A stretch of 33,581 nucleotides of DNA from Candidatus Saccharimonadota bacterium (GCA_025924835.1 JAICHO010000007.1:1-33581); one strand, 5' to 3'. Positions 15,001-22,807 are shown, counted from the stretch's first letter. The notes: a model not told the origin generated them from the letters alone. Numbers and translations are program-made.

Positions 15001-15179
15001 TCAGAACCAGCGGTAGTGTCGCGTTTTCTAGCAACGGAGAGTTACCAAACGGCCCCACGGCTCATGCGGCCGAGCGCTTTGTTTACAGTCCGGAAGTCTG
15101 GGTACGCGCCAACCTGCTACGGGGAACACCAAGTCTCGGGGCCTTTGATGCTATCACAAACTTGCCGCCGGTCTTCTAA
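12072..15179 (+). CDS. Large exported protein of the pilus locus, possible pilus-associated adhesin
   Basis: About 1035 residues. Start at ATG 12072, overlapping the TPR stop as TGATG; GTG 12069 is in frame. A signal sequence or membrane anchor is seen (KHKKLYIVMLITMSVLAMGGL). The body is rich in Gly, Ser, Thr, Asn and Pro. Segments that can be told apart: an N-terminal beta region to about 370; a domain with SGWAYDPDSSSTAIGIHIYVNG (about 390-490), a pattern found in secreted carbohydrate-active proteins; an Ig/FN3-like region (about 500-620); another Ig-like segment (about 620-720); and a C-terminal block with repeated short hydrophobic strands (LALYVDGDVTI, FVLIAHGDIYI, ITGSVIARTIKLF) suggesting a beta-solenoid. 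Few cysteines. Function as a pilus-tip or surface adhesin is inferred from location only. pilM follows after 158 bases with its own promoter. Confidence 0.75.
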   Translation: MTHFMKHKKLYIVMLITMSVLAMGGLARRVGAVSWELPQRDTITNPDGTTPNGGVAIEIAQPGPNVNLDVNEAWAKVYIPDGVPDLTIQIGYGRFGGCGTNTFDSEGDNGPCDGQDNAVNYEYYYGDNTNGGLSPLPGGPAQVVNSNYFPDDNYKLTPSLPLPGYPAIDTGTGKYYVVFVRAIWANGGAGSDRINSFKVGGWDAGTLTSYWGYSNTSPGRPSGAGYAVQDRVHDHYTEDDMSFQFASPCSVTTAQTVYLKWTDADAYGAPNTGVPPDGNEWAADQEINFELQEADIGASSGGVILSVNSPPGSNPDAIGGNGDYREVSFTVRPDKVYIWKWKGVNRYNGVQMWIPYDSFYFGKNCGGPTSTSNIPKGVIDQSDCSAISGWAYDPDSSSTAIGIHIYVNGPAPAGDFYDYGATNVSRPDVNSAFGITGTHGFNWTVPSKYKDGNTYHFYLYARGVDSAGNGGGTDGDANNPQITAFSSSPNNGGIFSCPPPAAPTVSTVCQPDGTTTFTVNWNPGNTPAGTTQIYVDVNTSSSFPSSGPYWNKGPLASGATSTTGPSGFNTWPSGPAMPPIDSSNYYARVFYNTSSGGVHSGVSTPFTQACPPPLISCTSVNPSLVEAGGPAFTMNVSFKNAAGHVGLKNAAVVVSVAGQNSPSTGFSPNPLPGDGTTIAIVGMSVNPATIAPGAYDVTLQFSGGNSPAGTVSCNPIKLLVSTRPYFRAFNGDVIAGSNAACTSWLPHTGTSTGSILAYSNGSGIGAGTQLAAQALAVIDGFSSAQSRSPGPGGPDKGLAFANSAAGTYGGNFNAGGCPSDFWANRPTGAVSATGNLNLNPALTGTVIYQATGPGANLNLTTAANKLADGQTLALYVDGDVTIKENIITQNTSWASVNDIPSFVLIAHGDIYIDSSVSAIDGVLIAQSRSAATGGNIYTCSNGHALPSAADMADTTGICKANPLTITGSVIARTIKLFRTSGSVAFSSNGELPNGPTAHAAERFVYSPEVWVRANLLRGTPSLGAFDAITNLPPVF

Positions 15180-15192
15180 TCAATCAAAAAGG

Positions 15193-15223
15193 TTGTGGGC
15201 GTCTACGCCGCTTATGCTATAAT
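15193..15223 (+). promoter_or_regulatory. Extended -10 promoter upstream of pilM
   Basis: TGC-TATAAT (15215-15223) is a perfect extended -10. TTGTGG (15193-15198) is a poor -35 at 19 bases. A GGCGT-CT-ACGCC inverted repeat (15198-15209) fills the spacer and could be an operator or a remnant terminator. The leader to pilM would be about 108 bases. Confidence 0.55.
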
Positions 15224-15337
15224 CAAGTCCATATGAGTCCCATTAAAAACGAATAGAAATAGGGATAAAAGGGTGCGGACCTGTAATGACTGAAGTAAAA
15301 TCAAATACAATGAAAATCGGGAAGAGGCTGTAAAGGC

Positions 15338-16381
15338 ATGAGTCTACTGAGTGGGGTATCTGATTTTTTTGGCCTGGATATAGGGACTACTGCCGTGCGG
15401 GTAGTGCAACTACAAGGTAGTGGACCAACTAAGACATTGGGCAAGTATGGTTATATCCCAATAGACAACAAACTTTCCCAAAGTGAATCTAAATCCGACC
15501 AATTAAAGCTTACAGAAAGTATTCGCAATCTTATTACACAGGCTCATATAAATACTCGTAATGTTGTTGTGGGCTTGCCTTCGGGCCGCGTATTTACGGC
15601 AGTCGTAGATTTTGACAGGCTAGCCACAAACGAGCTTGCCAAGACTATTAAGTACCAGGCCGAATCACTTATACCAACACCGTTTGGGGAGTCCACGCTT
15701 GACTGGGCGCAAATTGGCGATTCTCCCACCGATAAAAACAAAGTTGAAGTTTTGCTGACCAGCGTTGCGAATTCTTTTGTAGAAATGCGACTGGACTTAT
15801 TGGAGGGGATTGGTCTAAACGTCGTGGCGTTTGAGCCCGATAATTTAGCGCTCACGCGGGCTATGTTAACCCCGGAAGCCACGTTGCCCCAGATGGTTTT
15901 GGATGTGGGCAACCTGAGCACTGATTTAGTAATCGCCATGAATGGTGCACCGCGGTTAACCCGGGCGATCCCGACAGGTTACGACGCGATACTCAAAGCC
16001 GCCATGCAAAACCTGAGCATCGACCAGAATCAGGCCGAGCAGTTCGTAACTAAATTCGGGCTATCAAAGGATAAGCTGGAGGGTCAGATCCACCAAGCCA
16101 TAATTGGCACGGTTGACTTGCTTATGAACGAAATCGACAAGTCCATTAAGTTTTTTCAAAATCGTTACGGCGATACTGCCAAAATTGACCGTCTGATTGT
16201 GACCGGCGCCGCCTCAGCGTTGCCGGAATTCCCGCTATATATTGCCAATAAGTTTGGTATTAGCGTAGAAATAGGTAACGCCTGGCGAAACGTATCGTTT
16301 TCGCCGGATCGGCAAAATGAATTACTGGCCTTGTCTAATCACTTTGGCGTGGCAGCCGGCCTGGCGGAGAGGCAAGAATGA
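15338..16381 (+). CDS. pilM: Type IV pilus assembly ATPase PilM
   Basis: 347 residues, normal length. PilM is an actin-like cytoplasmic protein that joins the PilN tail to the inner-membrane platform. Actin-fold motifs are visible: phosphate 1 FFGLDIGTTAVRVVQL at the N-terminus, phosphate 2 MVLDVGNLSTDLVI (about 188), adenosine motif RLIVTGAASALPEFPLYI (about 288). The SHS2 subdomain lies between (KTIKYQAESLIPTPFGESTLDW). The start matches the family N-terminus; only a weak AAAGG precedes it. Its last codon overlaps the pilN start (ATGA). First gene of the assembly cluster. Confidence 0.95.
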   Translation: MSLLSGVSDFFGLDIGTTAVRVVQLQGSGPTKTLGKYGYIPIDNKLSQSESKSDQLKLTESIRNLITQAHINTRNVVVGLPSGRVFTAVVDFDRLATNELAKTIKYQAESLIPTPFGESTLDWAQIGDSPTDKNKVEVLLTSVANSFVEMRLDLLEGIGLNVVAFEPDNLALTRAMLTPEATLPQMVLDVGNLSTDLVIAMNGAPRLTRAIPTGYDAILKAAMQNLSIDQNQAEQFVTKFGLSKDKLEGQIHQAIIGTVDLLMNEIDKSIKFFQNRYGDTAKIDRLIVTGAASALPEFPLYIANKFGISVEIGNAWRNVSFSPDRQNELLALSNHFGVAAGLAERQE

Positions 16382-17064
16382 TTCAGTTTAACTTATTACC
16401 AAGTGTCAAAATGGAATATGTGCGGGCGCGCCGTAATAAGCGCACGACTATGCTCATAGCTGGCTTGTGCGGCGCGGTCACCTTAGCTATATTTGCAATC
16501 CTGTTTGTGAGCGTTCAGATCATTCAAAAGAAATACTCATCGGATTTATCAAAAGACATTAAAACCGAAAGCTCTAAATTAGAACAGATCCCCGATCTTA
16601 ATAAGGTTCTAACTATTCAAAATCAGCTGGATAGTCTGGGCGCGTTGCATGATCAGAAGCCAGTGACTACTAGGTTGTACGACTACTTAAAACAAATAAC
16701 GCCAGCCAAGGTGAGTATTGCTTCCATGAAAACCGATTTTGCACTACAAACCATGGATATCACGGGCTCGGCCGACAGTATAAGTACCATCAATACCTAT
16801 GTTGATACTTTAAAGTTCACCACCTTTGAGACGAGTGATAAAAAAACCGGCAACGCGTTTTCTGCCGTTGTCTTGGTAAGCTTTGGCCGAGACGACAAGG
16901 GTGCGAGCTATCAGATATCTATGAAATACGATCCGGCTATCTTTGCCAGCAGTGGTCAAGCCGTACTCACGGTTCCTCCGGGCAAAATAACTACCCGTTC
17001 CGAAACCGAGAAGCCCGAATCACTTTTCCAGCCGCTTAGCAATCAAAATGGAGTTAAACAGTAA
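16378..17064 (+). CDS. pilN: Type IV pilus assembly protein PilN
   Basis: 228 residues. The N-terminal IQFNLLPSVKMEYVRARRNKR carries the NLLP motif by which PilN docks into PilM. One membrane segment follows (TMLIAGLCGAVTLAIFAILFVSV), then a coiled coil (KDIKTESSKLEQIPDLNKVLTIQNQLDSL) and a ferredoxin-like domain of PilN type (LYDYLKQITPAKVSIASMKTDFALQTMDITGSADSISTINTYVDTL). The overlap with pilM implies coupled translation and equal dosage. A C-terminal tail of about 30 residues looks disordered. Confidence 0.92.
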   Translation: MIQFNLLPSVKMEYVRARRNKRTTMLIAGLCGAVTLAIFAILFVSVQIIQKKYSSDLSKDIKTESSKLEQIPDLNKVLTIQNQLDSLGALHDQKPVTTRLYDYLKQITPAKVSIASMKTDFALQTMDITGSADSISTINTYVDTLKFTTFETSDKKTGNAFSAVVLVSFGRDDKGASYQISMKYDPAIFASSGQAVLTVPPGKITTRSETEKPESLFQPLSNQNGVKQ

Positions 17065-17069
17065 AAATC

Positions 17070-17744
17070 ATGGCTAAGAAACCCACCACATCGGCCAAAC
17101 GAATTCTAATAGACAAAAACAATGCCAGCATGGTTATTATTGTGGCCGCAGCGGCATTTGTAACCGTTTTTTCATTGGTCGCCAGTAAGGCGCTGCTTGG
17201 CCAGCGAAGCTACCAGACCAGAGTTATTAATGAAAAAAAGAAAGCACTAAACCAGCTCAAGGCAAATAATGCCGCCGCCACGGCGTTAATCGCGTCATAC
17301 AAAACCTTTGTTAGTGGTCCGGACAACAAGATAGGCGGTAGTACGACCGGCACAGGACCCAAGGATGGAGATAACGCTAAAATCGTACTGGACGCATTGC
17401 CCAGTAAATACGATTTCCCAGCACTGGCTACAAGTTTGGAAAAAATTATTCTGAGTAAAAACATTAAAATTAATGGCATTACCGGTATTGACGATGAGCT
17501 GAATCAAACAGCCAAAACAGACGCTGACGTCAAGCCAGTACCAATGGTATTCCAGATTAGCGTTAATTCTAGCTTTGATAACATCAAAACCATTAATGAC
17601 GCATTCGAACATTCCATTCGGCCTATTAGCATCACAAAAATAGTCTTCAGCGGCAATGATAATAACTTAAACGCTACCATGGACGGTATGACGTATTACC
17701 AGCCTGAAAAAACTATGAAAATAACAACCAAGGTGATCAAATGA
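17070..17744 (+). CDS. pilO: Type IV pilus assembly protein PilO
   Basis: 224 residues. Topology mirrors PilN: a short basic N-terminus, one membrane segment (ASMVIIVAAAAFVTVFSLVASKALL), a coiled-coil region (YQTRVINEKKKALNQLKANNAAATALI), then an alpha/beta domain (YDFPALATSLEKIILSKNIKINGITGID ... MVFQISVNSSFDNIKTINDAFEHSIRPISITKIVFSG). PilO pairs with PilN in the periplasmic or extracytoplasmic ring. Sequence similarity across this family is low, so the call rests on position after pilN, size and topology. It overlaps the next small gene by 4 bases. Confidence 0.87.
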   Translation: MAKKPTTSAKRILIDKNNASMVIIVAAAAFVTVFSLVASKALLGQRSYQTRVINEKKKALNQLKANNAAATALIASYKTFVSGPDNKIGGSTTGTGPKDGDNAKIVLDALPSKYDFPALATSLEKIILSKNIKINGITGIDDELNQTAKTDADVKPVPMVFQISVNSSFDNIKTINDAFEHSIRPISITKIVFSGNDNNLNATMDGMTYYQPEKTMKITTKVIK

Positions 17745-17986
17745 AACAAAAGGACTTAGCGCTTATTATTGTGGTGGTATTTTTAAGCGGCGTATTATCG
17801 TTGACGCTTACCAAGTACCTGTTCGCCTCACCTAAAGACAGGCAAGAGAAAGTTGAAGTAGTTCAGCCAATTTCCGCTGATTTTAAATCTCCGCCAGAAC
17901 AATACTTTAATACTAATTCCATTGACCCCACGCAAATAATTACAATTGGCGGCAGCAATAACAACCAACCGTTTCACAAGCAGTAG
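17741..17986 (+). CDS. Small single-pass membrane protein in the PilP position
   Basis: 81 residues. It has one N-terminal membrane segment (LALIIVVVFLSGVLSLTLTKYLFA) and a polar tail ending in an Asn/Gln-rich stretch (SNNNQPFHKQ). It overlaps pilO (ATGA) and lies 15 bases before pilB, where Gram-negative loci carry the lipoprotein gene pilP. There is no lipobox and no PilP-like beta domain, so it is not a PilP homologue by sequence. A platform accessory subunit in a lineage without an outer-membrane secretin is a reasonable inference. I do not recognise the family. Confidence 0.78.
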   Translation: MKQKDLALIIVVVFLSGVLSLTLTKYLFASPKDRQEKVEVVQPISADFKSPPEQYFNTNSIDPTQIITIGGSNNNQPFHKQ

Positions 17987-18001
17987 GGTTAGGGCAAAGA
18001 C

Positions 18002-19822
18002 ATGAGTGTCTTATCAGCAGCCACGCAACAACAAGTGCAGGATACGCTTGTTAAAGACGGGCTGATATCAGCGGAAAAGCTTAAAGACGCTGAAACAAAA
18101 GCGACCATAGCCAAAACCCCTTTGCTGACGTATTTGGTTCATCAAAAGATTATATCCAACGAATTGCTCACCAAAACCGTGGCTCATCTTACGAAAGTCC
18201 CGTATGTTAATCTTTCTAACGCCAAGATCGATCCCAAAATTCTGACATTATTATCCAAAGATATCGCCGAGCGCTACATGGCCGTGCCTTTAGGCGAAAT
18301 GCAGCATCGTCTGGTGGTGGCTATGCTGGATGCCGATAATGTCCAGGCAGTGGACTTTTTATCCAATAAGATTGGTCGTCCGCTCAAGGTGTATGCCGCG
18401 TCCGAGGAGGGGATCCGCCAAGTTATAAAACAGTACTCGCTGAGTATAAACGATCAGATGACTAGCAGCATTCAGGATGTGACCGCTGTTGTTGATGAGA
18501 CGCCGCCCGAGGCGGGCGAGGAGACAGAGGAGGGTAAGGCTCCCAAAAAAGTTAAAACTATTAAAACTATCGTTCAGGATTCTCCCATCACAAAGACCTT
18601 GTCCGCGGTTCTTGAATATGCGGCCAAGAACCGGGCCAGTGATATACATATAGAACCTCTGGAAAAAGAGCTTAAAATTCGTTGTCGAATTGACGGGGTA
18701 TTGCGGGAAATTATGAAACTACCCAAAAATACCGAAGCCCCATTAGTATCACGCGTCAAAATCCTGAGCAGTTTAAAAATTGACGAGCACCGTATTCCGC
18801 AGGATGGACAGTTTACTGTCCATGTCGGCAATAAGGACATTGACCTGCGTATTGCTATATCGCCCGTGGTATGGGGCGAACAGATAGTCATACGACTTTT
18901 GGACAAAAGTGGGACTAGCCTGAAGCTGGAAGATATGGGCTACAAAGGCCGTGCTCTGCGTACCATACGCAAAGGCCTACAGCAGCCAAACGGCATGATC
19001 CTGACCTCGGGGCCGACTGGATCCGGTAAGTCCACATCCCTATACGCTCTAATTCAGGAAATCATGAGTGATGAGATTAATATCGTCACCCTGGAAGACC
19101 CGGTTGAGTATAAAATGTCAGGTGTTAACCAGATTCAGGTTAATGCTGATGTCGGTCTGACGTTCGCATCAGGACTGCGTTCTATCTTGCGTCAGGACCC
19201 CGATGTCGTAATGGTGGGGGAGATCCGTGACAAAGAAACGGCCACTTTGGCTGTGCAAGCGGCGCTGACCGGACACCTCGTATTCTCTACGCTGCACACT
19301 AATTCTGCTGCCGGTATTCTGCCGCGTCTGCTTGACATGGGTATTGAGCCGTTCTTGATCGCCAGTACGGTACATACGGTGATTGGACAGCGTCTTGTGC
19401 GCCGTATTCCTCAGGACGACACCAAACAACAGTATCAGTCGGATCAAGCCGAAACAGAGGCCATACACAAAACCCTTGGCACTCTGCTACCTCAGAAAAG
19501 TGAAGACCTCAAAAAGGCAACCGAAGATTTAGGTTACGAATCCTTGCCACTGGCGGGCCAAAACGCTTATACTTTATTTAAGGGTACTGATAGTCCAGAG
19601 TCGCCCGGTGGTTTTAAAGGCAGAATGGGACTGTATGAAGTCTTTGAAATCAGCGAAACCATCCAATCCTTAATTTTAAAGAGGGCTACCAGTTCTGAAA
19701 TTCAAAAAGCGGCCCAGGCGGAAGGAATGATAACCATGCACGAGGATGGCTACCTAAAGGCGTTGGCCGGCTACACCTCGCTCACAGAAGTTAATCGGGT
19801 GGCGACCGAGGATAGTGCATAA
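18002..19822 (+). CDS. pilB: Type IV pilus extension ATPase PilB (GspE/PulE family)
   Basis: 606 residues. PilB is the cytoplasmic hexameric motor that drives pilin insertion. The N-terminal MshEN/T2SSE_N region (about 1-160) is followed by N2D (DIHIEPLEKELKIRCRIDGVLREI) and the motor: Walker A GPTGSGKST, Asp box ITLEDPVEYK (read VTLEDPVEYK), Walker B RQDPDVVMVGEIRD, His box TGHLVFSTLHTN. Typical GspE/PilB proteins then carry a four-cysteine zinc site; here that stretch (about 455-540) has no cysteines and an insertion of roughly 70 mostly polar residues before GRMGLYEVFEIS. The start has a purine-rich GGGTTAGGG upstream. pilT follows after 14 bases. Confidence 0.96.
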   Translation: MSVLSAATQQQVQDTLVKDGLISAEKLKDAETKATIAKTPLLTYLVHQKIISNELLTKTVAHLTKVPYVNLSNAKIDPKILTLLSKDIAERYMAVPLGEMQHRLVVAMLDADNVQAVDFLSNKIGRPLKVYAASEEGIRQVIKQYSLSINDQMTSSIQDVTAVVDETPPEAGEETEEGKAPKKVKTIKTIVQDSPITKTLSAVLEYAAKNRASDIHIEPLEKELKIRCRIDGVLREIMKLPKNTEAPLVSRVKILSSLKIDEHRIPQDGQFTVHVGNKDIDLRIAISPVVWGEQIVIRLLDKSGTSLKLEDMGYKGRALRTIRKGLQQPNGMILTSGPTGSGKSTSLYALIQEIMSDEINIVTLEDPVEYKMSGVNQIQVNADVGLTFASGLRSILRQDPDVVMVGEIRDKETATLAVQAALTGHLVFSTLHTNSAAGILPRLLDMGIEPFLIASTVHTVIGQRLVRRIPQDDTKQQYQSDQAETEAIHKTLGTLLPQKSEDLKKATEDLGYESLPLAGQNAYTLFKGTDSPESPGGFKGRMGLYEVFEISETIQSLILKRATSSEIQKAAQAEGMITMHEDGYLKALAGYTSLTEVNRVATEDSA

Positions 19823-19836
19823 AAAGAGAGGGTGAC

Positions 19837-20904
19837 ATGAGCGCACAACCAAGGATAGAAGTATTACTAGAAGAAGTTATCAAGAAAAAGGCTTCCGATT
19901 TGCATTTGCAAGTAGGCTTGCCGCCGATGCTGCGAGTTGACGGTTCGCTGGGTCCTGTCCCCAGTACTGAACCCTTAACAGAGGAGTCTATCGAAGCGCT
20001 CATTTTTGCTATTTTGGATGAAGACCAAAAACAGATACTGCTTAAAGACAAGGAATTTGACTTTAGTTTCGCCTTTGGTGATTTGGGCCGCTTCCGTGTA
20101 AATGCCTTTCATGAACGCGGTAATTTGGCCGCGGCCTTGCGGCTTATCCCCAACGAAATGCTCACTATAGAACAGCTGGGACTGCCGCCCATTGTCAACA
20201 AATTTGCTAATTATCCCCGCGGTCTGGTGCTGGTTACAGGGCCTACCGGCTCTGGTAAGTCCACCACGCTGGCGGCTATGATTCACAAAATCAATATGGA
20301 GCGGGCCACTCACATAATTACCATTGAGGACCCGATTGAGTTTACGCATAAGAGCAAAAAATCAGTCATCGTCCAGCGTGAAGTCCACTATGACACCTAT
20401 TCGTTCTCGGCGGCGTTGCGTAGCAGCTTGCGCGAGGACCCGGACGTGGTACTTATTGGTGAGATGCGTGATCTGGAAACCATCGCCGCCGCCATTACTA
20501 TTGCTGAAACGGGGCACCTAGTGTTTGCTACGCTGCATACCAACAGCGCCGCCCAAAGTATTGACCGTATGATAGATGTGTTCCCGCCGCATCAACAGCC
20601 GCAAATCCGCGCCCAGCTGGCAAATATTTTGATGGCTATTTGTTCGCAGCGCTTAATTCCGACAATCGGCGGGGGGCGTATTGCCGCCGCGGAAATTTTG
20701 GTAGCCACCCCGGCCGTGCGCAATATCATTCGTGAAGGCAAAAGCCATCAACTGGAAGCAGTCATTCAGACCGGTGCCGAGTTTGGCATGCAGTCAATGG
20801 ACAAGACACTAGTCAATTTGATACACAACGGCAGTATTACTTACGACGAGGCCCGTAATTATGCAATCGATCTTGATGAGCTCGACAGATTAATGAGGAG
20901 CTAA
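19837..20904 (+). CDS. pilT: Type IV pilus retraction ATPase PilT
   Basis: 355 residues, normal PilT size. PilT powers pilus depolymerisation, giving twitching and DNA uptake in many bacteria. Motifs: N-terminal KKASDLHLQVGLPPMLRVDG, Walker A GPTGSGKSTTL, Asp box TIEDPIEFTH, Walker B LREDPDVVLIGEMRD, His box TGHLVFATLHTN, and AIRNIIREGK-like AVRNIIREGKSHQL. The C-terminal helix usually ends in an AIRNLIRE ... SMDKTLVNLI pattern, and both parts are here. GAGAGGGTG sits just before the ATG. Presence of both PilB and PilT suggests a dynamic, retractable pilus. Confidence 0.96.
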   Translation: MSAQPRIEVLLEEVIKKKASDLHLQVGLPPMLRVDGSLGPVPSTEPLTEESIEALIFAILDEDQKQILLKDKEFDFSFAFGDLGRFRVNAFHERGNLAAALRLIPNEMLTIEQLGLPPIVNKFANYPRGLVLVTGPTGSGKSTTLAAMIHKINMERATHIITIEDPIEFTHKSKKSVIVQREVHYDTYSFSAALRSSLREDPDVVLIGEMRDLETIAAAITIAETGHLVFATLHTNSAAQSIDRMIDVFPPHQQPQIRAQLANILMAICSQRLIPTIGGGRIAAAEILVATPAVRNIIREGKSHQLEAVIQTGAEFGMQSMDKTLVNLIHNGSITYDEARNYAIDLDELDRLMRS

Positions 20905-20907
20905 AGC

Positions 20908-22131
20908 ATGCTATCTTTCCGCTACGTTGCCAGGGATCCCGCAACCGGCCAAAAAATTAAGGCCGAAGTTCAGGCCGACAGCGAACAGGCGGCGGCAAAA
21001 CTACTAAACGAGCAAGGCCTGGCGCCGCTGGAGATTAAGCTTAACGAACCATCCAGTAACGGCATCAATAAGCTGCTGCATCGTATTAGTACCAAAGACA
21101 GAATCCTGTTTTCCCGTCAGTTATCAACACTTATCAATGCCGGCTTGCCCCTGATTCAAAGCTTGCGCAGTGTCGCTAAACAAACCAAAAGCAAACCGCT
21201 GCAGGTCATTATTAACGATATTATAACCGATATTGAGGGCGGTAGCGCGTTTTCTGTCGCACTGGCCAAACACCCTGATGTGTTTAACCGGATTTATATT
21301 AGTCTTATAGCCGCCGGCGAAACCTCCGGTACGCTGGATGCGGCTTTGGACCGTATCGCACTGCAACAAGAAAAAGACGCCGAAATTATCAGCAAAGTGC
21401 GCGGCGCCATGATTTATCCGGCTATCGTGTTGGTGGTCATGTTTGGCGTTATGGGCTTTATGATTGTAAAAGTTTTGCCTCAGGTAGAAGTACTATACAA
21501 AGGCTTACCGGGTGATAACACCTTGCCGCTCGTTACCAGAATACTGTTAGCTATATCGCACTTTATCATTAAGCGCTGGTGGGTGGTCATAATTGGTGCT
21601 GCGCTGGCGGTCTTTTTTGGCAGACGCTGGGCCCTTACAACAAGTGGCAGACGAGTCTTTGACACTATTAAAATGCGCGCTTGGCCAATTGGTCCGCTGT
21701 TTATGAAGGTTTATATGGCTCGTTTTTCGCGTACCGGCACCACATTGGTGGCCAGTGGCGTGCCACTTATCCAGATGCTGGAGATTACTGGAGACGCGAT
21801 TGATAACGTTCATATAGAAGCCTCTATAAATAAAGCCATAGAAAAAGTCAAAGGCGGGACTGCCTTGTCCGACTCCATTCAAGGGGATCCCAACTTCTTG
21901 GATCTGGTGCCTGATATGCTACGTATCGGCGAGCAGTCCGGGGCTCTGGAAGCCATGATGAACAAAACCGCCGATTATTTTGAAAAAGAAGTAGATAACC
22001 AGATCAAAACCGTCTCAACTATTATTGAGCCAATGCTGATGGTTATTTTAGGCGTGTTCGCGTTTATTGTTGTGGCGGCGGTGTTGCTGCCGATTTACGG
22101 GCTGGCAGGCAAGAGTGGTTTTGGCGGATAA
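20908..22131 (+). CDS. pilC: Type IV pilus inner-membrane platform protein PilC (GspF family)
   Basis: 407 residues. PilC is the polytopic platform that couples the motor to pilin polymerisation. The N-terminal domain (FRYVARDPATGQKIKAEVQADSEQAA) is followed by two T2SSF domains, each of about 120 residues: FSRQLSTLINAGLPLIQSLRSVA and ARFSRTGTTLVASGVPLIQMLEITGD. Membrane segments lie near 170-190, 220-240 and 375-400. The IAAGETSGTLD and RIGEQSGALEAMM motifs are the family hallmarks. GAGGAG just upstream (inside the pilT end) serves as ribosome binding site. This ends the assembly block; the pilin follows after an 87-base gap. Confidence 0.95.
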   Translation: MLSFRYVARDPATGQKIKAEVQADSEQAAAKLLNEQGLAPLEIKLNEPSSNGINKLLHRISTKDRILFSRQLSTLINAGLPLIQSLRSVAKQTKSKPLQVIINDIITDIEGGSAFSVALAKHPDVFNRIYISLIAAGETSGTLDAALDRIALQQEKDAEIISKVRGAMIYPAIVLVVMFGVMGFMIVKVLPQVEVLYKGLPGDNTLPLVTRILLAISHFIIKRWWVVIIGAALAVFFGRRWALTTSGRRVFDTIKMRAWPIGPLFMKVYMARFSRTGTTLVASGVPLIQMLEITGDAIDNVHIEASINKAIEKVKGGTALSDSIQGDPNFLDLVPDMLRIGEQSGALEAMMNKTADYFEKEVDNQIKTVSTIIEPMLMVILGVFAFIVVAAVLLPIYGLAGKSGFGG

Positions 22132-22218
22132 CGCTATTGCTTTTTAGCGTAAAGTTGCCTATTATCGGTACTATAGATGTAAATCTAAGCAAATATTTAA
22201 ATAGGGGGCATTTGCAAA

Positions 22219-22743
22219 ATGAAAACTAAATTAAGAAACGAAAAGGGCTTCACCATCATCGAAGTCTTGATTGTGTTGGCTATCGCGGGACTTATCCTGC
22301 TGATTGTCTTCCTGGCTGTTCCAGCTCTGCAACGTAATTCACGCAATACGCAGCGCAAGAACGATGTCGCCGCGTTGCTGGCCGGTGTAGCTGAGTACGC
22401 CAACAATAACAGCGGTAACCTGCCTACCGCAGCACCAACGCAGCCTAGCGCAGGGGTGGTTCAATGGAACGGCGCCGCCGGTACGACATCTGCTCAAACC
22501 AAAGTCGGGTACTACACCGCCGGTATTGGTGCTGGCTCCGGTAAGGTTCAGCTTGCTGCTGCGGGCACTGCCATCGGTGCAAATACATATAGTACCCCGC
22601 TCTTTGATTATGTAACCGTTACAGCTCAGACACAGTGTAACGCTGACAACAGTTCTGCGGCCGGAGCAGCTCGGTCGGTTACAGCCGTCTATGCCATAGA
22701 AAATGGTAGTGGGACATTTGCTCAAGCTTGCCAAGGTTCATAG
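22219..22743 (+). CDS. pilA: Major type IV pilin
   Basis: 174 residues. The class III signal is KG-FTIIEVLIVLAIAGLILLIVFLAV: cleavage after Gly10, with Phe1 and Glu5 of the mature protein. The N-terminal helix runs into RNSRNTQRKNDVAALLAGVAEYANNNSG. The C-terminal part is Ala, Gly, Ser and Thr rich with two cysteines (QTQCNADN, QACQGS) that can form the D-loop disulfide. GGGGG at 22203-22207 is the likely ribosome binding site. It has its own gap upstream and a strong terminator downstream, the arrangement expected for a major subunit expressed above the machinery genes. The symbol is by role. Confidence 0.92.
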   Translation: MKTKLRNEKGFTIIEVLIVLAIAGLILLIVFLAVPALQRNSRNTQRKNDVAALLAGVAEYANNNSGNLPTAAPTQPSAGVVQWNGAAGTTSAQTKVGYYTAGIGAGSGKVQLAAAGTAIGANTYSTPLFDYVTVTAQTQCNADNSSAAGAARSVTAVYAIENGSGTFAQACQGS

Positions 22744-22763
22744 ATCAAGCTAAAACAGCAATT

Positions 22764-22794
22764 AAAACAGGCTCCTTTGCAGGAGCCTGTTTTT
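22764..22794 (+). terminator. Rho-independent terminator after the major pilin
   Basis: ACAGGCTCC (22767-22775) and GGAGCCTGT (22782-22790) form a perfect 9-bp stem with loop TTTGCA and a run of five T; three A upstream can pair with the first T residues. Classical intrinsic terminator, 20 bases after the stop. Confidence 0.93.
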
Positions 22795-22801
22795 GCTATG
22801 G

Positions 22802-22807
22802 TACTAT
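22802..22807 (+). promoter_or_regulatory. -10 box of pilD, predicted leaderless
   Basis: TACTAT ends 8 bases before the pilD ATG and lies directly after the pilin terminator, so pilD needs its own promoter. No Shine-Dalgarno is present. The -35 (TTGCAG, 19-base spacer) falls inside the terminator and is weak. Confidence 0.42.

Noticed and set aside
16407-16420. CAAAATGGAATATG inside pilN as a further copy of the palindromic repeat
   Set aside because: Only one arm matches, there is no opposite arm or flanking module, and it lies in well-conserved pilN coding sequence.
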